The notes beneath the pieces were generated by a model, which saw nothing but the letters and a program-made list of their open reading frames with translations, was not told the DNA's origin and did not search any database. A stretch of DNA of 56,690 nt from Pseudomonadota bacterium (GTDB lineage Bacteria > Pseudomonadota > Gammaproteobacteria > Steroidobacterales > Steroidobacteraceae), in NCBI GenBank assembly GCA_018261655.1, contig JAGTSG010000004.1, positions 1 through 56,690 on the forward strand, given 5' to 3'. Below are positions 31,432-40,639 of the stretch, piece by piece. Numbering within the stretch: position 1 is the stretch's first letter; the number at the start of each line of letters is the position of its first letter. The translations under genes were made by a program, and so were the position numbers.

Positions 31432-32226
31432 TCAGACGGCCACCGACGCCTTGATGGCGGGGTGGTGCTGGTAGCCGGTGATCTCGAAGTCCTCGTACTC
31501 GTAGTCGAACAGCGACGGCGGGCGGCGCCTGAGCGCCAGCTGCGGCAGCGGCCACGGCTCGCGGGAGAGCTGCAGCCTCGCCTGCTCGAGGTGGTTGAGG
31601 TACAGGTGGCAGTCGCCGCCCGTCCAGATGAACTCGCCCGGCGCGAGGTCGCACTGCTGCGCCAGCATGTGGGTGAGCAGCGCATAGGAGGCGATGTTGA
31701 AGGGAACGCCGAGGAAGATGTCGCAGCTGCGCTGATACAGCTGGCAGGACAGCCGGCCCCCGGCGACATAGAACTGGAAGAACGCGTGGCAGGGCGCGAG
31801 CGCCATGCGGTCGAGCTCGCCCACGTTCCAGGCGCTCACGATGATGCGCCGTGAGTCGGGGTCGGTCCGCAGCTGCTCCACCACGCGCGCCATCTGATCC
31901 ACGGCGCCGCCGTCGGGCGTGCCCCAGGACCGCCATTGCCGGCCGTAGACGGGCCCGAGCTCGCCCTGCTCGTCCGCCCACTCGTTCCAGATGGTCACGC
32001 CGCGTTCCTGGAGCCAGCGCACGTTCGTCTCGCCGCGCAGGAACCACAGCAGCTCGTAGACGATGGACTTGGTGTGGACCTTCTTGGTCGTCACCAGCGG
32101 AAAGCCCTTCGCCAGGTCGAAGCGGAGCTGGTGGCCGAAGACCGACAGGGTGCCGGTCCCCGTCCGGTCGGTCTTGCGCGCTCCGTGTTCCATGACGTGG
32201 CGCATCATGTCGAGGTACTGGTGCAT
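31432..32226 (-). CDS. thyA: Thymidylate synthase
   Basis: ThyA methylates dUMP to dTMP using methylene-THF. The product is 264 residues, exactly the E. coli length, with the catalytic cysteine at C146 ([10 protein letters not shown]) and the motifs [32 protein letters not shown] and [12 protein letters not shown] 32226 overlaps the lgt stop by one base (TGATG). The order lgt-thyA-(SET)-folA is the usual lgt-thyA-folA unit with one extra gene inserted. Confidence 0.97.
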   Translation of the reverse strand: MHQYLDMMRHVMEHGARKTDRTGTGTLSVFGHQLRFDLAKGFPLVTTKKVHTKSIVYELLWFLRGETNVRWLQERGVTIWNEWADEQGELGPVYGRQWRSWGTPDGGAVDQMARVVEQLRTDPDSRRIIVSAWNVGELDRMALAPCHAFFQFYVAGGRLSCQLYQRSCDIFLGVPFNIASYALLTHMLAQQCDLAPGEFIWTGGDCHLYLNHLEQARLQLSREPWPLPQLALRRRPPSLFDYEYEDFEITGYQHHPAIKASVAV

Positions 32227-33017
32227 CAGGCGTAGTTTCCCGAGGGCTGCCGCACCCTCGCCGCCCAGGCGAGCATCGCGAGCCCCGCCACGATCATCGG
32301 CAGCGAGAGCACCTGGCCCATCGTCAGCCAGCCGAAGGCCAGGTAGCCGATGTCGGCATCCGGCAGCCGCACGAACTCGATCAGGAAGCGGAACGTGCCG
32401 TAGCAGAGCAGGAACAGCCCCGAGGGCGCGAGCCGCGACCGCGGCCTCGAGGTGAACCAGTAGACGATCAGGAACAGCACGAGGCCTTCGAGCAGGGCCT
32501 CGTACAACTGCGAGGCGTGGCGGACCTGGCCGTCGAACAGGACGCCCCAGGGCACGTCGGTCGGCTTGCCCCACAGCTCGCCGTTGATGAAGTTGCCGAT
32601 GCGTCCGGCGCCGAGCCCGATGGCGGGCAAGGGCGCCGTGAAGTCGAAGACGTCCATGACGTTGCGCCCGCGGCGTCGCGCGAAGACCGCGATCGCGACC
32701 AGGACGCCGATCAGCCCGCCGTGGAAGGACATGCCGCCCTGCCAGACCTTGAGCACCGACAGCGGATCCGCCGCCGCCGAGCCGGATCCGTAGAAGAGGA
32801 TCCAGCCGAGACGCCCGCCGATGATGACGCCGAGCGCGGCGAAGAAGATCAGGTCATCGACGTCCACCGGTTTCCAGGTCGACCCCGGCAGCGCCGCGCG
32901 CCGACGCGCGACCCACCAGCCGCCGAGGAAGCCCAGCACGTACATCAGCCCGTACCAGCGGACGTGGACAGGCCCCAGCGACAGCGCGATGGGGTCGATT
33001 TCGGGGTATACGAGCAT
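32226..33017 (-). CDS. lgt: Prolipoprotein diacylglyceryl transferase
   Basis: Lgt adds diacylglycerol to the lipobox cysteine of prolipoproteins, the first step of lipoprotein maturation. The 263-residue protein has seven membrane segments, the signature [15 protein letters not shown] and the periplasmic motif [15 protein letters not shown] 33017 is chosen because family similarity begins at [11 protein letters not shown]. It is coupled to thyA by a one-base overlap. Confidence 0.97.
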   Translation of the reverse strand: MLVYPEIDPIALSLGPVHVRWYGLMYVLGFLGGWWVARRRAALPGSTWKPVDVDDLIFFAALGVIIGGRLGWILFYGSGSAAADPLSVLKVWQGGMSFHGGLIGVLVAIAVFARRRGRNVMDVFDFTAPLPAIGLGAGRIGNFINGELWGKPTDVPWGVLFDGQVRHASQLYEALLEGLVLFLIVYWFTSRPRSRLAPSGLFLLCYGTFRFLIEFVRLPDADIGYLAFGWLTMGQVLSLPMIVAGLAMLAWAARVRQPSGNYA

Positions 33018-33060
33018 GGGCCGCGATTCTAGCAAGCAGCGCCACGACGCGCCGCGCCGT

Positions 33061-34302
33061 TCAGTCCCCCGTCACCCGGCAGATCACCGCCTTCAGGTAG
33101 CGCGTCTCGGGAATGGCCGGGTGCACCGGGTGGTCCGGTGCCTGCCCGCGGAACTCGACGACCTGGGCGAGGCGCCCGAGGTGGCGCGCGGCGCGCTGCA
33201 CGGCGTCGGTCAACTCGTCCGCGTGCAGGTGCCACGAGCACGAACAGGACACCAGGAAGCCGTCGCGCGCCACCAGCTGCATCGCCTGCTGGTTCAGCTT
33301 GCGATACGCAGCGAGGCCCTTGGGATGGTCCTTCCTGCGCTTGATGAAGGCGGGCGGGTCGATGACCACCAGGTCGAAGCGCCGCCGCTCCTCCTGCAGG
33401 GCCGCCAGCGCGTCGAAGGCATCGCCCTTGCGCGTGGCAACCGTGAGCCCGCTTGCCGCGGCGCTTGCCGCGGCAGCCTCCAGCGCCGCGGCGGACGCAT
33501 CGACGCACAGCACCTCGCCGGCTCCGGCGCGAGCGGCCTGGAGGCCGAAGCTCCCGGCGTAGCTGAACACGTCGAGCACGCGCGCCCCGGCGGCAAGCCG
33601 CGCCACCGCCGCGCGGTTGGCCGTCTGGTCGAAGAACCAGCCGGTCTTCTGCCCGGCCGCGAGCGGCACGCGGAAGGTCACGCCGCCCTCATCGATCGTC
33701 ACCTCCTCGGGCACCGTGCCCAGCGCGGCCTCGACGTACGCCGGCAGCCCCTCGAGGCCGCGCGACGGTGAGTCGTTCTTCCACAGCACGGCCTTCGGCT
33801 TGACCACGCGCTCGAGCGCCTCGAGGATCCCCTCCTTCATCGCCTCCATGCCGGCCGTGCCGACCTGCACCACGCAGGTGTCGTCATAGCGGTCCACGAC
33901 CAGACCCGGCAGGAGGTCGGACTCGCCGAACACGAGGCGGTAGTACGGCTTCGCATACAGCCGCTCGCGCAGCGAGAGGGCCACCTTCATCCGGTGCACC
34001 AGCAGCGGGCGACCCGGCGGGTGCGCAGGGTCGCGCCCGAGCAGGCGCGCGGCGATCAGCGTCTGCGGGTTCACGTAGGCATAGCCCAGGAATCGGTCCC
34101 GGCTGGAGCGGACCTGTACGCAGTCTCCGGGCGCGAACGCCGTCAGGGGTGTCGCGGCGACGTCGATCTCGTTCGAGAAGATCCACAGGTGCCCGGACTG
34201 GAGGCGGCGCTCCTCGTGCGGTTTCAGGCGCAGGGGCGGCAGGTCGGCAGGCGGTCGCTGACCCCCGGTCGCAGGGTCGAACACGGAGTCACGGTCGGTC
34301 AC
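33061..34302 (-). CDS. rlmI: Class I SAM-dependent rRNA methyltransferase (RlmI-like)
   Basis: The protein resembles RlmI, which makes m5C1962 in 23S rRNA. Its 413 residues comprise an N-terminal PUA domain (LKPHEERRLQSGHLWIFSNEI) and an EEHEE/Rossmann methyltransferase domain. The domain carries [32 protein letters not shown] and the SCSCSWHL catalytic-cysteine motif. GTG 34302 is the start giving the complete PUA domain. It probably opens the minus-strand unit leading to lgt-thyA, after a 43-base gap. A different rRNA cytosine target cannot be excluded. Confidence 0.88.
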   Translation of the reverse strand: MTDRDSVFDPATGGQRPPADLPPLRLKPHEERRLQSGHLWIFSNEIDVAATPLTAFAPGDCVQVRSSRDRFLGYAYVNPQTLIAARLLGRDPAHPPGRPLLVHRMKVALSLRERLYAKPYYRLVFGESDLLPGLVVDRYDDTCVVQVGTAGMEAMKEGILEALERVVKPKAVLWKNDSPSRGLEGLPAYVEAALGTVPEEVTIDEGGVTFRVPLAAGQKTGWFFDQTANRAAVARLAAGARVLDVFSYAGSFGLQAARAGAGEVLCVDASAAALEAAAASAAASGLTVATRKGDAFDALAALQEERRRFDLVVIDPPAFIKRRKDHPKGLAAYRKLNQQAMQLVARDGFLVSCSCSWHLHADELTDAVQRAARHLGRLAQVVEFRGQAPDHPVHPAIPETRYLKAVICRVTGD

Positions 34303-34376
34303 GGGGCGCTCCTCGCGGGATCTGATGCAGCAGCGTCCGCGCGCGGGCGGCGGCGGTGGCCGGGTGGGCGGGCTGC

Positions 34377-34382
34377 TATAGT
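34377..34382 (+). promoter_or_regulatory. Candidate -10 element of the DUF255 gene
   Basis: TATAGT 34 bases before the ATG at 34416, in the 113-base divergent gap between the rlmI-like gene and the DUF255 gene. No -35 seen. The rest of the gap is GC-rich and unremarkable. Confidence 0.35.
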
Positions 34383-34415
34383 CCGCGCGATTCTACCCTG
34401 AACGGACCCCCCGCC

Positions 34416-36512
34416 ATGACAGTTCACGGACCGGCCGAGGCGACCAACCGCCTCGCCCTGGAAACGAGCCCCTATCTGCTGCAGCACGCGTCGAATCCCG
34501 TCGACTGGTATCCGTGGGGACGCGAGGCGCTCGAACGTGCCGTCGCGGAGGACAAGCCGATCCTGCTGTCCATCGGCTACTCGGCCTGCCACTGGTGCCA
34601 CGTCATGGCGCACGAGTCCTTCGAGGATCCCGCCACCGCCGCGGTCATGAACCGGCTGTTCGTCAACGTGAAGCTGGACCGCGAGGAGCGTCCCGACCTC
34701 GACAAGGTCTACCAGGTCGCCCACCAGGTGCTGACCCAGCGCGGCGGCGGCTGGCCGCTGACGATGTTCCTGGCGCCCGACGACCTCGTGCCCTTCTTCG
34801 GCGGCACCTACTTCCCGAAGGAACCGCGCTACGGCATGCCGGCCTTCGTGGACATCCTCGAGCGGGTGGCCGCCTTCTACCGCGACCACCGCGACGACGT
34901 GCGCCGCCAGAATGGCTCGCTGCGCGAGGTATTCGACGACCTCGTGCCGCCGGCCACGCCGCAGGCAGCGCTGACGGCGGCGCCCATCGGGGCCTCGCGC
35001 AGCCAGCTGGAGGCGACTTTCGACGAGAAGTCCGGCGGCTTCGGCGGCGCCCCGAAGTTCCCGCACCCGGCCAGCCTGGAGCGGCTGTTGCGCGACTGGC
35101 ACGCCACGGCCGCGGGCACCGAGCCCGATCTCAAGGCGCTCTACATGACGACGCTGACCCTCAAGCGCATGGCCGAAGGCGGACTGTACGACCAGCTCGG
35201 CGGCGGCTTCTGCCGTTACTCGGTGGATCCCTGGTGGATGATCCCGCACTTCGAGAAGATGCTGTACGACAACGGCCCGCTGCTGGCTCTTGCGGCGCAG
35301 GCCGCCATTGCGACCGGCGACGGCTTCTACCAGCGCATCGCCGTCGAGACGGCCGAATGGGCGCTGCGGGAGATGCGCGCGCCCGACGGCGCGTTCTACT
35401 CGACGCTCGACGCCGACTCCGAGGGTCACGAGGGAAAGTTCTACGTCTGGGACCGCAAGGAGGTCGAGGCGTTGCTGACGCCCGGGGAGTACGCCGCGTT
35501 CGCGCGCCGGTTCGGCCTCGACCGCGAGCCCAACTTCGAGGGCGCCTGGCACCTGCACTGCTTCGCGAGCGTCGAGCAGGTTGCGGAGGAACAGGGCCTG
35601 ACGCCTGCCGCGGCCGCCGGGATCATCGACGCGGCACGCGCCAGGCTGCTCGCCGTGCGCAACGGCCGCGTCTGGCCGGGTCGCGACGACAAGGTGCTCA
35701 CGGCCTGGAACGGGCTCATGATCCGCGGCCTCGCCGTCGCCGCCCGCGCCCTCGACCGGCCCTTGTTCGCGGCCGCGGCCACCGGCGCCGTGGACTTCCT
35801 GCGCGAGCACTGCGTCGTGGATGGCGAATTGCAGGCGTCCTGGAAGGACGGCCGGGCCCGCTTCCCGGCCTACCTCGACGACCACGCCTTCCTGCTCGAC
35901 GGCGTCCTGGAGCTGCTGCAGGCCCGCTGGCGCAGCGAGGATCTCGACTTCGCAAGGTGGCTGGCCGAGGCGCTGCTCGAGCGCTTCGAGGACCGGGAAC
36001 GCGGCGGCTTCTGGTTCACGGCCGAAGGCAAGGATCCCCCGTTGCAGCGACCGAAGGGTTTCGCCGACGAGGCGACACCCTCCGGCAACGGCGTGGCGGC
36101 CCTGGCCCTCGCGCGCCTGGGCTGGCTGCTGGGCGAAACACGCTACCTGGATGCGGCCGAGCGGACGCTGCGCGGCGGCTGGGCCTCCGTGAACCGCGCA
36201 CCGTCGGCGCACGCCATGATGCTGACGGCGCTCGAGGAGTACCTCGATCCGCCGCAGGTCGTGATCCTGCGCGGCGAGGCGCCGGACGTCGCCGCCTGGT
36301 CGGGGGCGCTGGCGCCGCTCTACGCGCCACGGCGACTGGTGCTGGCGATTCCGTCCGACGCCGCGGGCTTACCCGCGGCGCTCGCCGCCAAGGCGCCGCG
36401 GTCGACGACCGTGGCCTATCTCTGCGAGGGCCCGGCCTGCTCCGAGCCGATCGACGACCTGCCGCGCCTCGTTCGCCTGCTGCGCGACGGAATCCTGACG
36501 CGCGGGCGCTAG
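34416..36512 (+). CDS. Thioredoxin-domain protein, YyaL/DUF255 family
   Basis: This 698-residue protein belongs to the widespread YyaL/SSP411 family: an N-terminal thioredoxin-like domain followed by an alpha/alpha six-barrel resembling N-acylglucosamine 2-epimerase. The family start [24 protein letters not shown] is followed by C58-H-W-C61 ([14 protein letters not shown]). The barrel contains [32 protein letters not shown] and [17 protein letters not shown]. The function of the family is not established. ATG 34416 is chosen over the upstream GTG at 34356 because homology begins just after it. Confidence 0.9.
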   Translation: MTVHGPAEATNRLALETSPYLLQHASNPVDWYPWGREALERAVAEDKPILLSIGYSACHWCHVMAHESFEDPATAAVMNRLFVNVKLDREERPDLDKVYQVAHQVLTQRGGGWPLTMFLAPDDLVPFFGGTYFPKEPRYGMPAFVDILERVAAFYRDHRDDVRRQNGSLREVFDDLVPPATPQAALTAAPIGASRSQLEATFDEKSGGFGGAPKFPHPASLERLLRDWHATAAGTEPDLKALYMTTLTLKRMAEGGLYDQLGGGFCRYSVDPWWMIPHFEKMLYDNGPLLALAAQAAIATGDGFYQRIAVETAEWALREMRAPDGAFYSTLDADSEGHEGKFYVWDRKEVEALLTPGEYAAFARRFGLDREPNFEGAWHLHCFASVEQVAEEQGLTPAAAAGIIDAARARLLAVRNGRVWPGRDDKVLTAWNGLMIRGLAVAARALDRPLFAAAATGAVDFLREHCVVDGELQASWKDGRARFPAYLDDHAFLLDGVLELLQARWRSEDLDFARWLAEALLERFEDRERGGFWFTAEGKDPPLQRPKGFADEATPSGNGVAALALARLGWLLGETRYLDAAERTLRGGWASVNRAPSAHAMMLTALEEYLDPPQVVILRGEAPDVAAWSGALAPLYAPRRLVLAIPSDAAGLPAALAAKAPRSTTVAYLCEGPACSEPIDDLPRLVRLLRDGILTRGR

Positions 36513-36534
36513 GCCTGCGGTTCAGGCGCCCGCG
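36501..36534. terminator. Hairpin between convergent genes
   Basis: Perfect 9-bp arms (CGCGGGCGC at 36501-36509, GCGCCCGCG at 36526-36534) around a 16-base loop. They overlap the 3' ends of the DUF255 gene and the convergent MAPEG gene, so the hairpin could serve both strands. There is no T tract, so it is not a textbook intrinsic terminator. Confidence 0.4.
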
Positions 36535-36956
36535 AAGCCGAGCACGAACGCGACCCACATCCCGAACAGCAGGAGCGTGCTCGCCGCATAGGCCGCGAAC
36601 CTGTGTACGACCCGGTTGTAGGTGACGTGGATGAGGCTGTGCAGCGCCCTGAGGGCAACGTAGGCCCAGCCCGCGGTGACGAGCGCCGGAGTCGCCGTGC
36701 CGGTCGCCGTGACGGCGACGCACAGGACGTAGAAGAGCACCGGGACCTCGAACAGGTTCCTGAAGTTGTCCGAGGCGGCGGTCTTCTGCAGGACCTCCGC
36801 CTTGACGCTGGCGGAGGCGAGCGACTGCGGGTCGACGTGCTTGCGCCGCATCTCGCCGAGCCGGTCCACGTAGAGCTTGACCCACACCAGCGCGGTGAGC
36901 GCCACCATGCCCACGCAGGGCCCGAGCATCGCCGGCATCGTCGAATCGTTCATCAT
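36522..36956 (-). CDS. MAPEG family membrane protein
   Basis: This 144-residue integral membrane protein has four membrane segments. It has the MAPEG-type segment SDNFRNLFEVPVLFYVLC and the pattern LRALHSLIHVTYNRVVHRFAAY. Bacterial MAPEG proteins are mostly uncharacterised; eukaryotic members act in eicosanoid and glutathione metabolism, so no substrate can be assigned. A run of G (GAGGGGGG) precedes the paired ATGs at 36956/36953. It may be co-transcribed with the GDT1-like gene 23 bases upstream. Confidence 0.88.
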   Translation of the reverse strand: MMNDSTMPAMLGPCVGMVALTALVWVKLYVDRLGEMRRKHVDPQSLASASVKAEVLQKTAASDNFRNLFEVPVLFYVLCVAVTATGTATPALVTAGWAYVALRALHSLIHVTYNRVVHRFAAYAASTLLLFGMWVAFVLGFAGA

Positions 36957-36979
36957 CCCCCCTCGTCGGTGACCCCGTG

Positions 36980-37546
36980 CTATCCGGCCCGGCCCCACGC
37001 GAGCAGTGTCACCACGCCGAGGACCATGAAGAGGGCCGCCGCCACCCAACGCATGTACCTCATGTTCACGCGGTGCGCCAGCCTCTCGCCCATCCAGACG
37101 GCAGGCGCGTTGGCGATGACCATGCCAAGCGTCGTCCCGAGGACCACCGCCACCAGCGAATCGTAGCGCGCCGCCAGCGCAACCGTGGCCAGCTGGGTCT
37201 TGTCGCCCATCTCGACCAGGAAGAAGGCGACGAGCGTGGTGAAGAACACTCCCGCCGCCGGCATGGTGGGGTTCTCCTCAAGCTCGTCCGGCCTGAGGGC
37301 CCACAGCCCGAACGCGAAGAACGCGAGCGCGATGATCCACTTGAGCGTCGCGGGCGACACCAGGCTGGCGATCCACGTGCCGAGCGCGCCGGCCAGGAAG
37401 TGATTGGCCAGGGTCGCGAGCAGGATGCCGAGCACGATCGGCCAGGGCTTCCGGAAGCGGGCGGCCAGGACGAAGGACAGGAGCTGGGTCTTGTCTCCCA
37501 TCTCCGCAACGGCGACCATCACGGTCGATGTCAGGAACGCTTCCAA
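36980..37546 (-). CDS. TMEM165/GDT1 family cation (probably Mn2+) exporter
   Basis: This 188-residue membrane protein has about six segments and two inverted repeats. Each repeat has the family signature E-x-G-D-K-T (VAEMGDKTQLLSFVLAARF and LVEMGDKTQLATVALAARY). Bacterial members such as MntX export manganese; others move Ca2+. TTG 37546 preceded by GGAGG is the best start (LEAFLTSTVMVAVAEMGD). An ATG at 37519 would start within the first helix. I see no room for a yybP-ykoY Mn riboswitch in the 49-base divergent gap. Confidence 0.9.
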   Translation of the reverse strand: MEAFLTSTVMVAVAEMGDKTQLLSFVLAARFRKPWPIVLGILLATLANHFLAGALGTWIASLVSPATLKWIIALAFFAFGLWALRPDELEENPTMPAAGVFFTTLVAFFLVEMGDKTQLATVALAARYDSLVAVVLGTTLGMVIANAPAVWMGERLAHRVNMRYMRWVAAALFMVLGVVTLLAWGRAG

Positions 37547-37595
37547 GGGTCCTCCGGTCCGGGCGCGGCATTGTACGCGCCGGGCGTGGCCAGTC

Positions 37596-38585
37596 GTGAG
37601 CGCCGGGTTGCCGACGGCCGCCGACGTCCTGGCCGCGGCCGGCCGCCTGGCGGGTGTCGCACGCGAGACGCCGCTGCTCGCGGACACGACGCTCGACGCG
37701 GCGACCGGCGGGCGCATACTGCTCAAGCTGGAGCCCTTGCAGCACACCGGCTCGTTCAAGGTGCGCGGCGCGTTCAACCGCCTGGTGCAGCTCTCCCCGG
37801 CCGAACGCGCCGCCGGCGTGGTGGCGTTCTCCTCCGGCAATCACGCCCAGGGCGTCGCCTGGGCCGCGCGCCGGCTCGGCGTCGCCGCGGCCATCGTCAT
37901 GCCCGCCGACGCGCCGCGCGCCAAGGTCGATAACACCCGCGCGCTCGGTGCGGAGGTCATCCTCTACGACCGCGAGCGCGAGAACCGCGAGGAGATCGCC
38001 GCGCGGCTTGCGGCCGGGCGTGGCGCCACCCTGGTGCCGTCCTACGACGACCCGCACATCATCGCAGGCCAGGGCACCGTCGGGCTCGAGATCATGCGGC
38101 AATCGGCGGTCCTGGGACTCGTCCCGGACGACGTCATCGTCTGCTGCAGCGGCGGCGGCCTGGTCAGCGGCGTTGCGCTCGCCGTCAGGGAGGCCGCCCC
38201 GGGCACGCGGGTCTTCACGGCGGAGCCCGAGGCCTTCGATGACGCGCGCCGCTCGCTGGCGGCCGGCCGTCGTGAGCGGAATCCGTCCGGCGGCAGGTCC
38301 ATCTGCGACGCCTTGCAGGCCCCCACGCCGGGCGTGCTGACGTTTGCGCTCATGCAACACCTGCTGGCGGGCGGCCTGGCCGTCAGCGATGACGAGGTGA
38401 TGCACGCGATGGCCTGGGCCTGGCGGGAACTCAAGGTCGTGGTCGAACCGGGCGGTGCGGTCGCCCTGGCCGCGGTGCTCGCGGGCAGGCTCGACTGTGC
38501 GGGGCGGACGGTGGCCGTGGTCGTATCCGGCGGCAACGTCGACGCCGCGCTGTACGCGCCGGTCATCCGGACAGCGGATCGTTGA
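37596..38585 (+). CDS. Threonine/serine dehydratase (PLP fold type II)
   Basis: This 329-residue enzyme is of the catabolic threonine dehydratase/serine racemase group, deaminating Thr or Ser to 2-oxo acids. The PLP lysine is K55 (TGSFKVRGAFNRL), followed by FSSGNHAQGVAWAARRLG, and the phosphate-binding glycine loop is CCSGGGLVSGVALA. The C-terminal ACT regulatory domain of biosynthetic IlvA is absent, so it is not allosteric IlvA. GTG 37596 is the likely start; TTG 37608 is an alternative. Confidence 0.88.
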   Translation: MSAGLPTAADVLAAAGRLAGVARETPLLADTTLDAATGGRILLKLEPLQHTGSFKVRGAFNRLVQLSPAERAAGVVAFSSGNHAQGVAWAARRLGVAAAIVMPADAPRAKVDNTRALGAEVILYDRERENREEIAARLAAGRGATLVPSYDDPHIIAGQGTVGLEIMRQSAVLGLVPDDVIVCCSGGGLVSGVALAVREAAPGTRVFTAEPEAFDDARRSLAAGRRERNPSGGRSICDALQAPTPGVLTFALMQHLLAGGLAVSDDEVMHAMAWAWRELKVVVEPGGAVALAAVLAGRLDCAGRTVAVVVSGGNVDAALYAPVIRTADR

Positions 38586-38596
38586 CGCGTCGTCGC

Positions 38597-39148
38597 TCAG
38601 GGCGGGGTCCACTGCGTCCTGAGCAGCCCGAGGATCACCGAGTCCTGCACCTCGCCCGCAACGCGGTAGCGTTCGCGCAGCAGCCCCTCGCGCCGGAAGC
38701 CGAGCCGCTCGAGCAGGCCGAGCGAGGCTGCATTGCGCGGATCCACGTCGGCCTCGAGGCGGCCCAGGCCCTGCGTTTCGAAGGCGTGCGCGATGAGGCG
38801 CTCGACCGCGGCCCGCGCGAACCCGCGACCCCACCAGGCCGAGCCGAGCGCGAAGCCGATCTCGGCGCGGCGATGCGCCGTCGAGATCTGGAACAGCGTC
38901 GTGGTTCCCACGATGCGCCCTGCGCCATCGGGCTCGATACCCCATTGGTAGAGCGTGTCACCGCGCCAGCCGGCTTCGATGTCCTCGACCAGCCGGCGTG
39001 CCTCGTCCAGGTGGCGGAACGGTTCCCGGCTCCAGTAGCGCATGACGCGTGGATCCGAGAACACGTCGAACAGGTCGGCGGCGTCGGCCTGCGTCAGCGG
39101 CCGCAGCCGGATGCCACGGCCAGCGAGGGCCGGCAGCGCGTCGCTCAC
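38597..39148 (-). CDS. GNAT-family N-acetyltransferase (RimJ/RimL-like)
   Basis: This 183-residue GNAT protein of the RimJ/RimL (Acetyltransf_3) type starts with RGIRLRPLTQADAADLFDVFSDPRVMRYW. It contains the acetyl-CoA loop EIGFALGSAWWGRGFARAAVERLI and VDPRNAASLGLLERLGFRREG. Members acetylate protein N-termini or small molecules; the substrate is not predictable. It begins at GTG 39148, 18 bases after the GFA gene stop on the same strand, so the two may be co-transcribed. Confidence 0.88.
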   Translation of the reverse strand: MSDALPALAGRGIRLRPLTQADAADLFDVFSDPRVMRYWSREPFRHLDEARRLVEDIEAGWRGDTLYQWGIEPDGAGRIVGTTTLFQISTAHRRAEIGFALGSAWWGRGFARAAVERLIAHAFETQGLGRLEADVDPRNAASLGLLERLGFRREGLLRERYRVAGEVQDSVILGLLRTQWTPP

Positions 39149-39166
39149 GCGCCCCTCCGGCCCGGC

Positions 39167-39607
39167 TCATTCACGCGGCTTCACCACGCGGTACTTCGCC
39201 AGTCCCTCCGCACCGGTGTCGTACCGCGGCAGGTCGTCGCCCACGCTGGCCCAGCCCACGTGCTGGTCGTAGAAGCAGTGCAGCTGCGGCGCGCGGTCGA
39301 TCTCGCCCGGAATCGAGGCGCGGGTGACGTGGATCTCGCCCGGGCAGAGCGTCGAGGCGAAAAACAGCGTGGTGCCGCACCGGGAGCAGAAGCCGCGACG
39401 GCTCTGCTCGGTGGAGGAGTACCAGCGCAGCAGCCCTTCGGCGTCGCGCAGGCGGAAACGCTCCTCGGTCAGGCCGACCCACGACACGAAAGCGGCACCG
39501 TGCGCTTCGCGGCACCAGCGACAGTGGCAGTGGGCGAAGAAGAGCGTCGGCGGCGTGGCCTGGTAGCGGATCCCGCCGCAGAGGCAGCGGCCCTCGATCG
39601 GTTCCAT
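39167..39607 (-). CDS. GFA-family (Mss4-like fold) zinc protein
   Basis: This 146-residue protein belongs to the GFA family, named for glutathione-dependent formaldehyde-activating enzyme; most members are uncharacterised. Zinc cysteines are visible as GRCLCGGIRY, HCHCRWCREAHG and GFCSRCGTTLFF. ATG 39607 starts just before the first zinc site; an upstream extension to 39631 adds low-complexity residues only. No adjacent formaldehyde or glutathione gene supports a specific role. Confidence 0.88.
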   Translation of the reverse strand: MEPIEGRCLCGGIRYQATPPTLFFAHCHCRWCREAHGAAFVSWVGLTEERFRLRDAEGLLRWYSSTEQSRRGFCSRCGTTLFFASTLCPGEIHVTRASIPGEIDRAPQLHCFYDQHVGWASVGDDLPRYDTGAEGLAKYRVVKPRE

Positions 39608-39729
39608 GCTGGATGCACCCCCGGGGCCCATGGTAACGCGGCCGCGCGTTTCCCGGGATGCCAGCGCCGGCGCCGGGCGGCTATCCTGCGCGCGGGCCGT
39701 GCCGCGGCACGGGGGCCCCGGGAGAACCC

Positions 39730-40626
39730 ATGGAATCGCTGGTGGTGCTGGTCACCTGCCTGGCGCTCGGCGTCGCGGTGGCGCGCGTCGGGCAGCCGCC
39801 GCCGATGCTCGCGCAGGGGCTCAACTGGTGGGTGCTGAATGTCGCCCTGCCCGCCCTCGTCCTGTCCATCGTCCCCCGGCTCGCGCTGTCCATCGACCTG
39901 TGGTTCCCGGCGGCGGCGATGTGGGCGGTGTTCCTGGCCGGCTGGGGATTTTTCGTGCTGCTCGGGCGGGCGCTGCGCTGGCCTGCCCAGCGTGCCGGCG
40001 CGCTGACGCTCGTCGGCGGCCTGGGCAACACGGCCTTCATCGGCTATCCGCTGATCGAGGCGCTGCGCGGACCCGGTGCCCTGCCGGTGGCCGCGATCGC
40101 CGACCAGGCCGGCGTCTTCCTCGCGCTGGCCGTCGGCGGCACCTTCGTCGCCGCGTTTTACGCCCATGGTCGCGTCACGCCCGGGATGCTCGCCCGCAAG
40201 GTGCTGCTCTTCCCCGCGTTCCTGGCCCTCGTCGCGGGGCTCCTCATCGGCCGGCTCGGCGGCCTGCCGCCGCTGGCGGAGTCCGTCGCGGCACGCATCG
40301 GCTCGACACTGGTGCCGCTCGCGTTGTTCTCCGTCGGCCTGCAGCTGCGGGTCCGGCTGCCGGGCGCGCTGTGGCCGGCGGTCGCGGCCGGCCTGTCCTG
40401 GAAGCTGGTGCTGGCGCCGGCGATGACCTGGGCATTCGCCGTGCTGCTCGATGTCGCGCCCGGCATCGCCAGCATCACCATCCTGCAGGCCGCGATGGCG
40501 CCGATGATCACGGCGGCGATCCTGGCCCAGCAGCACGACCTCGAGCCGGAGCTGGCGGGCGTGACGCTCGGCCTCGGCATCCTGCTGTCGTTCCTGACCG
40601 TGCCGCTGGTCAGCGCCCTGGTCTGA
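39730..40626 (+). CDS. AEC family transporter
   Basis: This 298-residue membrane protein has about ten hydrophobic segments and the two-domain layout of the auxin efflux carrier/bile-acid transporter superfamily. Visible are the N-terminal GLNWWVLNVALPALVLS, the central GGLGNTAFIGYPLIEALRG and the C-terminal LQAAMAPMITAAILAQQ. Substrates in bacteria are usually organic acids, but this one cannot be assigned. ATG 39730 is preceded by GGGAGA; the upstream in-frame extension from 39658 is low-complexity. The 122-base gap before it holds only a weak TATCCT (39682-39687). Confidence 0.88.
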   Translation: MESLVVLVTCLALGVAVARVGQPPPMLAQGLNWWVLNVALPALVLSIVPRLALSIDLWFPAAAMWAVFLAGWGFFVLLGRALRWPAQRAGALTLVGGLGNTAFIGYPLIEALRGPGALPVAAIADQAGVFLALAVGGTFVAAFYAHGRVTPGMLARKVLLFPAFLALVAGLLIGRLGGLPPLAESVAARIGSTLVPLALFSVGLQLRVRLPGALWPAVAAGLSWKLVLAPAMTWAFAVLLDVAPGIASITILQAAMAPMITAAILAQQHDLEPELAGVTLGLGILLSFLTVPLVSALV

Positions 40627-40639
40627 CGCGGCAGGTCGC

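Noticed and set aside
34248-34275. Possible second copy of the lipB REP-like palindrome (GCTGACCCCC segment)
   Set aside because: Only one half-site is present and there is no matching inverted arm nearby.
37547-37595. yybP-ykoY manganese riboswitch ahead of the GDT1-like gene
   Set aside because: The 49-base gap is too short for this riboswitch and shows none of its conserved elements.
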